From positions 310,001 through 374,000 of the forward strand of contig NZ_CANMAA010000001.1 in the NCBI RefSeq assembly GCF_947495735.1: DNA of 64,000 bases, written 5' to 3'. The notes beneath the pieces were generated by a model. It saw only the letters and a program-made list of their open reading frames with translations, searched no databases and was not told where the DNA came from. The position numbers and the translations under genes were made by a program. Shown here piece by piece: positions 60,160-64,000 of the stretch. The first letter of the stretch is position 1, and each line of letters begins with the position of its first letter. The stretch comes from an uncultured Pseudokineococcus sp. (GTDB lineage: Bacteria; Actinomycetota; Actinomycetes; Actinomycetales; Quadrisphaeraceae).

Positions 60160-61926
60160 TCAGTACTTGCGCTCCATCGGCTGGTAGCGCGTCTGCACGA
60201 CGGGCTTGTAGTCCAGGCGCACGGCCTCGCGGCCGTCCTCGTCCACGGCCCGGTAGGCCATGGTGTGGCGCATGAAGTTCACGTCGTCGCGGGCGGTGTA
60301 GTCCTCGCGGAAGTGGCCGCCGCGCGACTCCTGGCGGGCGAGGGCCCCGACGACGATGACCTCGGACAGCTCCAGCAGGAAGCCGAGCTCGACGGCCTCG
60401 AGGAGGTCGGTGTTGAAGCGCCGGCCCTTGTCCTGCACCACGACGCGGCTGTAGCGCTCGCGCAGCCCGGCGAGGTCGGTCAGGCACTGCTTGAGCGTCG
60501 CCTCGGTGCGGAACACCTGGGCGTTCGCGTCCATGGTCTCCTGCATGGCCTGGCGGATGGTGGACACGCGCTCGCCGCTCTCGCGGCCGCGGATGGTCTC
60601 CAGCGTCGTGATGACGCCCGCCTCGGCGCCCTCGGGCATGTCCACCAGCGACGTCGTCTCCGCGGTGGCGAAGTGCGCGGCCGCGAGGCCGGCGCGCTTG
60701 CCGAAGACGTTGATGTCGAGCAGGGAGTTGGTGCCCAGGCGGTTGGAGCCGTGCACCGAGACGCAGGCCACCTCGCCCGCGGCGTACAGGCCGCGGATGA
60801 CGGTCTCGTTGTCGGACAGGACCTCGGCGTCGACGTTGGTCGGCACGCCGCCCATGGCGTAGTGCGCCGTCGGGTAGACCGGCACCGGCTCGGTGTAGGG
60901 CTCGACCCCGAGGTAGGTGCGCGCGAACTCGGTGATGTCGGGGAGCTTGGCGTCGATGTGCGCCGGCTCGAGGTGGGTCAGGTCGAGCAGCACGTAGTCC
61001 TTGTTCGGGCCGGCGCCGCGGCCCTCGCGCACCTCGTTGGCCATCGAGCGGGCGACGATGTCGCGGGGCGCGAGGTCCTTGATGGTGGGGGCGTAGCGCT
61101 CCATGAAGCGCTCGCCGTCGGCGTTGCGCAGGATGCCGCCCTCGCCGCGGGCCGCCTCCGACAGGAGGATGCCGAGGCCCGCCAGGCCCGTCGGGTGGAA
61201 CTGGAAGAACTCCATGTCCTCCAGCGGGATCCCGCTGCGGTAGGCGATGCCCATGCCGTCACCCGTGAGGGTGTGGGCGTTGGACGTCGTCTTGAAGACC
61301 TTGCCGACGCCGCCGGTGGCGAGGACGACGGCCTTCGCGCGGAAGATGTGGATCTCGCCGGTGGCCAGCTCGTAGGCGATGACGCCCGCGGCGCTCTGCT
61401 CGCCGAGGTCGTTGGTGCCCATGATGAGGTCGAGCACGTAGAACTCGTTGTAGAACTCCACCTCGTGCTTGACGCACTGCTGGTAGAGCGTCTGCAGGAT
61501 CATGTGGCCGGTGCGGTCGGCCGCGAAGCACGAGCGGCGGACGGCGGACTCGCCGTGGTTGCGCGTGTGCCCGCCGAAGCGGCGCTGGTCGATGGTGCCC
61601 TCGGGCGTCCGGTTGAAGGGCAGGCCCATCTTCTCGAGGTCGAGGACGGCGTCGATGGCCTCGCGGCACATCACCTCGGCGGCGTCCTGGTCGACGAGGT
61701 AGTCGCCGCCCTTGACCGTGTCGAAGGTGTGCCACTCCCAGTTGTCCTCCTCGACGTTCGCGAGGGCGGCGCACATGCCGCCCTGGGCGGCGCCGGTGTG
61801 GGAGCGGGTCGGGTAGAGCTTGGTGAGCACCGCCGTGCGCGAGCGCTGGCCGGACTCGATGGCGGCGCGCATGCCGGCGCCGCCGGCACCCACGATCACC
61901 ACGTCGAAGATGTGCGTCTGGACCAC
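60160..61926 (-). CDS. sdhA: Succinate dehydrogenase/fumarate reductase flavoprotein subunit
   Basis: FAD subunit of complex II, 588 residues. DVVIVGAGGAGMRAAIESGQ binds FAD, TRSHTGAAQGGMCAALANVE holds the His for covalent flavin, and FQFHPTGLAG, RYAPTIKDLAPRDIVARSM and AHYAMGGVPTNVDAEV line the dicarboxylate site. The GTG at 61926 is preferred over that at 61935 because GAGAGG is then 8 nt upstream and the N-terminus matches other SdhA proteins. Unusually, sdhB does not follow: sdhA ends at a terminator and no sdhB, C or D lies in the window. It is divergent from a LysR-type regulator. Confidence 0.95.
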   Translation of the reverse strand: MVQTHIFDVVIVGAGGAGMRAAIESGQRSRTAVLTKLYPTRSHTGAAQGGMCAALANVEEDNWEWHTFDTVKGGDYLVDQDAAEVMCREAIDAVLDLEKMGLPFNRTPEGTIDQRRFGGHTRNHGESAVRRSCFAADRTGHMILQTLYQQCVKHEVEFYNEFYVLDLIMGTNDLGEQSAAGVIAYELATGEIHIFRAKAVVLATGGVGKVFKTTSNAHTLTGDGMGIAYRSGIPLEDMEFFQFHPTGLAGLGILLSEAARGEGGILRNADGERFMERYAPTIKDLAPRDIVARSMANEVREGRGAGPNKDYVLLDLTHLEPAHIDAKLPDITEFARTYLGVEPYTEPVPVYPTAHYAMGGVPTNVDAEVLSDNETVIRGLYAAGEVACVSVHGSNRLGTNSLLDINVFGKRAGLAAAHFATAETTSLVDMPEGAEAGVITTLETIRGRESGERVSTIRQAMQETMDANAQVFRTEATLKQCLTDLAGLRERYSRVVVQDKGRRFNTDLLEAVELGFLLELSEVIVVGALARQESRGGHFREDYTARDDVNFMRHTMAYRAVDEDGREAVRLDYKPVVQTRYQPMERKY

Positions 61927-62001
61927 GGGGGCCACCTCTCGGTCGTGCGGCGGGCGGGTCTGCCACGCGGCCTGCGCGCGGGGTCCACCTCGAGTGCCCC
62001 C

Positions 62002-62021
62002 AGAGTAGGGCGCTACGCCCT
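62002..62021. promoter_or_regulatory. Inverted repeat overlapping the sdhA -10 box
   Basis: AGGGCG-CTA-CGCCCT (62007-62021) touches a minus-strand -10 candidate TACTCT (62007-62002) for sdhA. Between it and lysR lie further imperfect repeats containing TCGGTC and GATCG (62023-62053). The LysR-type protein next door is the natural candidate to bind here. Confidence 0.5.
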
Positions 62022-62095
62022 CTCGGTCGACGATCGAGCGACTCGGTCCGATCGCGAGTGCCTATCGACGACGGCGACAGGGCTACCGTCGGCGC

Positions 62096-62983
62096 GTGCA
62101 GCTGCAGCAGCTCGCCTGCTTCGTCGCCGTCGTCGACGAGCGCCACTTCACGCGCGCCGCCCAGCGCCTGCACCTGGCCCAGCCGTCGCTGTCCGCGCAG
62201 GTGCGCGGCCTGGAGCGCGAGGTCGGGGGCCCGCTGCTGCACCGACAGCGCGGCGCCGTGCGGCCGACCGAGGCGGGGGAGCGCCTCCTGCCCTACGCGC
62301 GGCGGATCCTCGCCGACGCGGAGGCCGCGGCCGCCGAGATGCGCCGCGTGCGCGGCTTGGAGACCGGCGTCCTGCGGGTCGGCGCCACGCCGAGCGCCGG
62401 CACGGCGCTGCTGCCGCCGGTGCTCCGCCGCTTCCACGACGCGCACCCCGGCGTCCTGCTCCGGCTCGCCGAGGCGGGGTCGCGGGACCTCGTCGAGCAG
62501 CTGGCCGTGGGCGCCCTCGACCTCGCCGTCGTCGTCCTGCCGGTGGCCGCGCACGGCGGCGCGCTGGCGACGACGCCGCTGCTGCGGGACGCGCTCGTCC
62601 TGGCCAGCGCCGCCGGCTCGCCGGCCCCGGTGCCGGGGCCCAGCGCCGGTCCCGAGGACCTCGCCGAGGTCGGGCTCGTGCTCCCGGGGGAGGGCTACGA
62701 CCTGCGCGCGACGGCGCTCGCCGCCTGCGCTGCGGCGGGGGTCGAGCCGCGGGTCGTCGCCGACGGCGGCGAGCTCGACGTCGTCGTGGCGCTGGTGCGC
62801 GCCGGGGTGGGGGCCGCGGTGCTGCCGCGCACCGTCGTCGACGGCGCGGGCGGGGCGCTGCGGTGGACGCCGCTGCGCGGGCCGTCCCTGCACCGGACCG
62901 TCGGCGTCGCCCACCGCAAGGACGTCCCGCTCGGGCGCGCCGCCGCCGAGGTGCGACGGCTGCTCATCGAGCAGACGTCCTGA
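62096..62983 (+). CDS. LysR family transcriptional regulator
   Basis: A 295-residue LysR regulator. The winged helix is MQLQQLACFVAVVDERHFTR, then AAQRLHLAQPSLSAQVRGLE; the periplasmic-binding-like effector domain runs from about residue 90 (VLRVGATPSAGTALLPPVLR). It has no Cys pair of the OxyR type, so peroxide sensing is unlikely. Divergent arrangement with sdhA and inverted repeats between them suggest control of sdhA. GTG start 6 nt after TACCGT. The effector is unknown. Confidence 0.92.
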   Translation: MQLQQLACFVAVVDERHFTRAAQRLHLAQPSLSAQVRGLEREVGGPLLHRQRGAVRPTEAGERLLPYARRILADAEAAAAEMRRVRGLETGVLRVGATPSAGTALLPPVLRRFHDAHPGVLLRLAEAGSRDLVEQLAVGALDLAVVVLPVAAHGGALATTPLLRDALVLASAAGSPAPVPGPSAGPEDLAEVGLVLPGEGYDLRATALAACAAAGVEPRVVADGGELDVVVALVRAGVGAAVLPRTVVDGAGGALRWTPLRGPSLHRTVGVAHRKDVPLGRAAAEVRRLLIEQTS

Positions 62984-62987
62984 CCCC

Positions 62988-63037
62988 GGGCCTCGCCTCG
63001 ACGTCGACCGCTCCACCACCTGGGTGTGGTGAGGCCC
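62988..63037 (+). terminator. Branched hairpin after lysR
   Basis: GGGCCTC (62988-62994) pairs with GAGGCCC (63031-63037) and encloses a CACCAC/GTGGTG hairpin, starting 5 nt after the lysR stop. Confidence 0.5.
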
Positions 63038-63150
63038 ACAGGGCGCTGGTCGAGAAGTCGTGCCGCGAGGCGCTGCCCGCGCGTAGCGTCGTCCCGCAGG
63101 GCTCGACGGGGAGTCCTGCACCGATCCGGTGATGGGAAGGGACATCGGTC

Positions 63151-63699
63151 ATGAGAGCTCCCACAGCACTCCTCGCCCTCCTCCTCGGCGCCGCGCTCCT
63201 GGCGCCGACCGCCGCCCCAGCGGCGGCAGCCCCCTCCTGCGGCATCCGCTGGGGCTCGCTCCCCGAGCAGGTCACCGAGCCGGCCACGGGCGTCGTCGAG
63301 GACGTCCGCGCCGGCCGGCACGGCTGCTTCGACCGCCTCGTCGTCGACGTCGACGGCGACGTGGAGGGCTACTTCGTGGCCTACGTCGACCAGGTGCGAC
63401 GCCCCGGCAGCGGCGACGTCGTCCCGCTGCGCGGGGGCGCCGCCCTCCAGGTCGTCCCGTACGTCCCGACCTACGACGTCGAGGACGGCAGCGCCACCTA
63501 CGAGCCCGCTGATCCCGACGAGCTCGTCGACGTGGCCGGGTACCGCACCTTCCGCCAGGTCGCCCTCGCGGGGAGCTTCGAGGGCACGACCGACCTCGGG
63601 CTCGGCGTCCGGGCGCGGCTGCCCTTCCGGGCCTTCGTCCTGGACGGCCCGGGCGACGGCTCCCGCCTCGTCGTCGACGTCGCGCACCGCTGGTCCTGA
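63151..63699 (+). CDS. Secreted AMIN-like domain protein
   Basis: A 182-residue exported protein. Residues 1-27 form a signal peptide (LLALLLGAALLAPTAAPAAA). The mature part starts PSCGIRWGSLPEQ and holds FDRLVVDVDGDVEGYFVAYV, VPLRGGAALQVVPYVPTYDV, and a C-terminal GDGSRLVVDVAHRW. This is the actinobacterial AMIN-like domain, related to the cell-wall-binding AMIN domain of amidases; two Cys (30 and about 58) may pair. ATG with GGGAAGGGA upstream, and a TAGCGT -10 candidate near 63083. The precise role is not known. Confidence 0.85.
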   Translation: MRAPTALLALLLGAALLAPTAAPAAAAPSCGIRWGSLPEQVTEPATGVVEDVRAGRHGCFDRLVVDVDGDVEGYFVAYVDQVRRPGSGDVVPLRGGAALQVVPYVPTYDVEDGSATYEPADPDELVDVAGYRTFRQVALAGSFEGTTDLGLGVRARLPFRAFVLDGPGDGSRLVVDVAHRWS

Positions 63700-63707
63700 G
63701 CGCCACG

Positions 63708-63753
63708 GTCCCTGCGCAGGTGCTCCCCGCACCAGTGCTCCCTGCGCAGGGAC
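63708..63753. terminator. Terminator between the AMIN-like gene and the last gene
   Basis: GTCCCTGCGCAGG (63708-63720) and CCTGCGCAGGGAC (63741-63753) form a perfect 13-bp stem with a 20-nt loop. It separates two convergent genes. Confidence 0.8.
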
Positions 63754-63802
63754 TGGCCTCGCGGGCCCGCGTCTCACGCAGGCCGCCGGGCAGGAGGGCG
63801 GG

Positions 63803-64000
63803 TCAGCCGGCGCGGGACGGGCGGCGCCGGCTCGCCGCACGGGCGAGGCCCCAGCCGACGAGCGCCGAGACGCTGACGCCGACCGCCAGCCCCGCGCCCA
63901 GCAGCACGGCGCCGACGGCGAAGAGCGGGGAGCCCGACGTCGCGGCGGCCCACGTGGTCCAGGCGACCCAGGAGCCGCCGGCGAGGCCGAGCGGTGCGAG
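63803..64000 (-). CDS. C-terminal end of a membrane protein, 5' end outside window
   Basis: The minus-strand frame is open from the window edge to a TGA at 63803, giving 65 residues. They contain two hydrophobic stretches (about GLAGGSWVAWTTWAA, and PLFAVGAVLLGAGLAVGVSV continuing to LVGWGLA) and end in a basic tail (RAASRRRPSRAG), as expected of the last two transmembrane helices of an integral membrane protein with its C-terminus in the cytoplasm. The family cannot be told from this fragment. Confidence 0.6.
   Translation of the reverse strand, partial: LAPLGLAGGSWVAWTTWAAATSGSPLFAVGAVLLGAGLAVGVSVSALVGWGLARAASRRRPSRAG

Overview
The window is very GC-rich (most third codon positions are G or C) with dense, mostly short-spaced genes, many GTG starts and 4-bp ATGA/GTGA overlaps. 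Gene content points to a free-living actinobacterium: the GlgE glycogen/trehalose pathway, GatCAB, a mycothiol-era style Eis-type acetyltransferase, an Lsr2-like domain, and TANNNT -10 boxes placed 6-8 nt before start codons. The Aer-like PAS protein and chemoreceptor suggest a motile relative of the Kineosporiales, but that lineage is a guess. I saw no tRNA or rRNA gene, IS element, prophage, CRISPR array or origin; this looks like ordinary chromosome.

Layout. 1-6900: end of a thioredoxin/TPR protein, then glycerol use (glpK, glpF, glpD) facing a SorC-type regulator, with a 14-bp palindrome repeated around them. 6900-18400: a Nudix protein and the glycogen block, a Mak-GlgB fusion, TreS and GlgE on the minus strand, divergent from the phosphorylase GlgP. 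18400-21400: methionine ABC importer metNIQ behind a SAM riboswitch. 21400-31400: GlgX, a crotonase, a split Aer-like PAS/chemoreceptor pair, cysteine desulfurase plus MnmA (tRNA thiolation), a MetE-like protein and an unknown secreted beta-helix-like protein. 31500-37600: LigA with an Lsr2-like tail, then gatCAB. 37600-46200: PhoD phosphatase behind a 7x8-bp repeat, Eis-like acetyltransferase, HrpB helicase, sugar dehydrogenase lipoprotein, 2-hydroxyacid dehydrogenase. 46300-55400: ilvD, an Lrp-type regulator, two poorly known genes, and a lysine-degradation run (lat, hglS, aldehyde dehydrogenase). 55400-59500: ilvBNC behind a leader peptide rich in Leu/Val. 59500-64000: ASCH protein, stand-alone sdhA divergent from a LysR regulator, an AMIN-like secreted protein, and the end of a membrane protein.

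How the genes work together. GlgE, TreS, Mak and GlgB build alpha-glucan from trehalose via maltose-1-phosphate, and GlgP with GlgX takes glycogen apart. Lat, the ALDH7-type dehydrogenase and HglS are three of the four steps needed to turn L-lysine into 2-hydroxyglutarate. IlvB/N/C/D make the branched-chain amino acid precursors. The cysteine desulfurase probably feeds sulfur to MnmA. The points most worth a second look are the Mak-GlgB fusion, the LigA-Lsr2 fusion, the palindrome network of the glycerol regulator, the CTG start of hglS, the ilv leader peptide, and the widespread leaderless-start signature.
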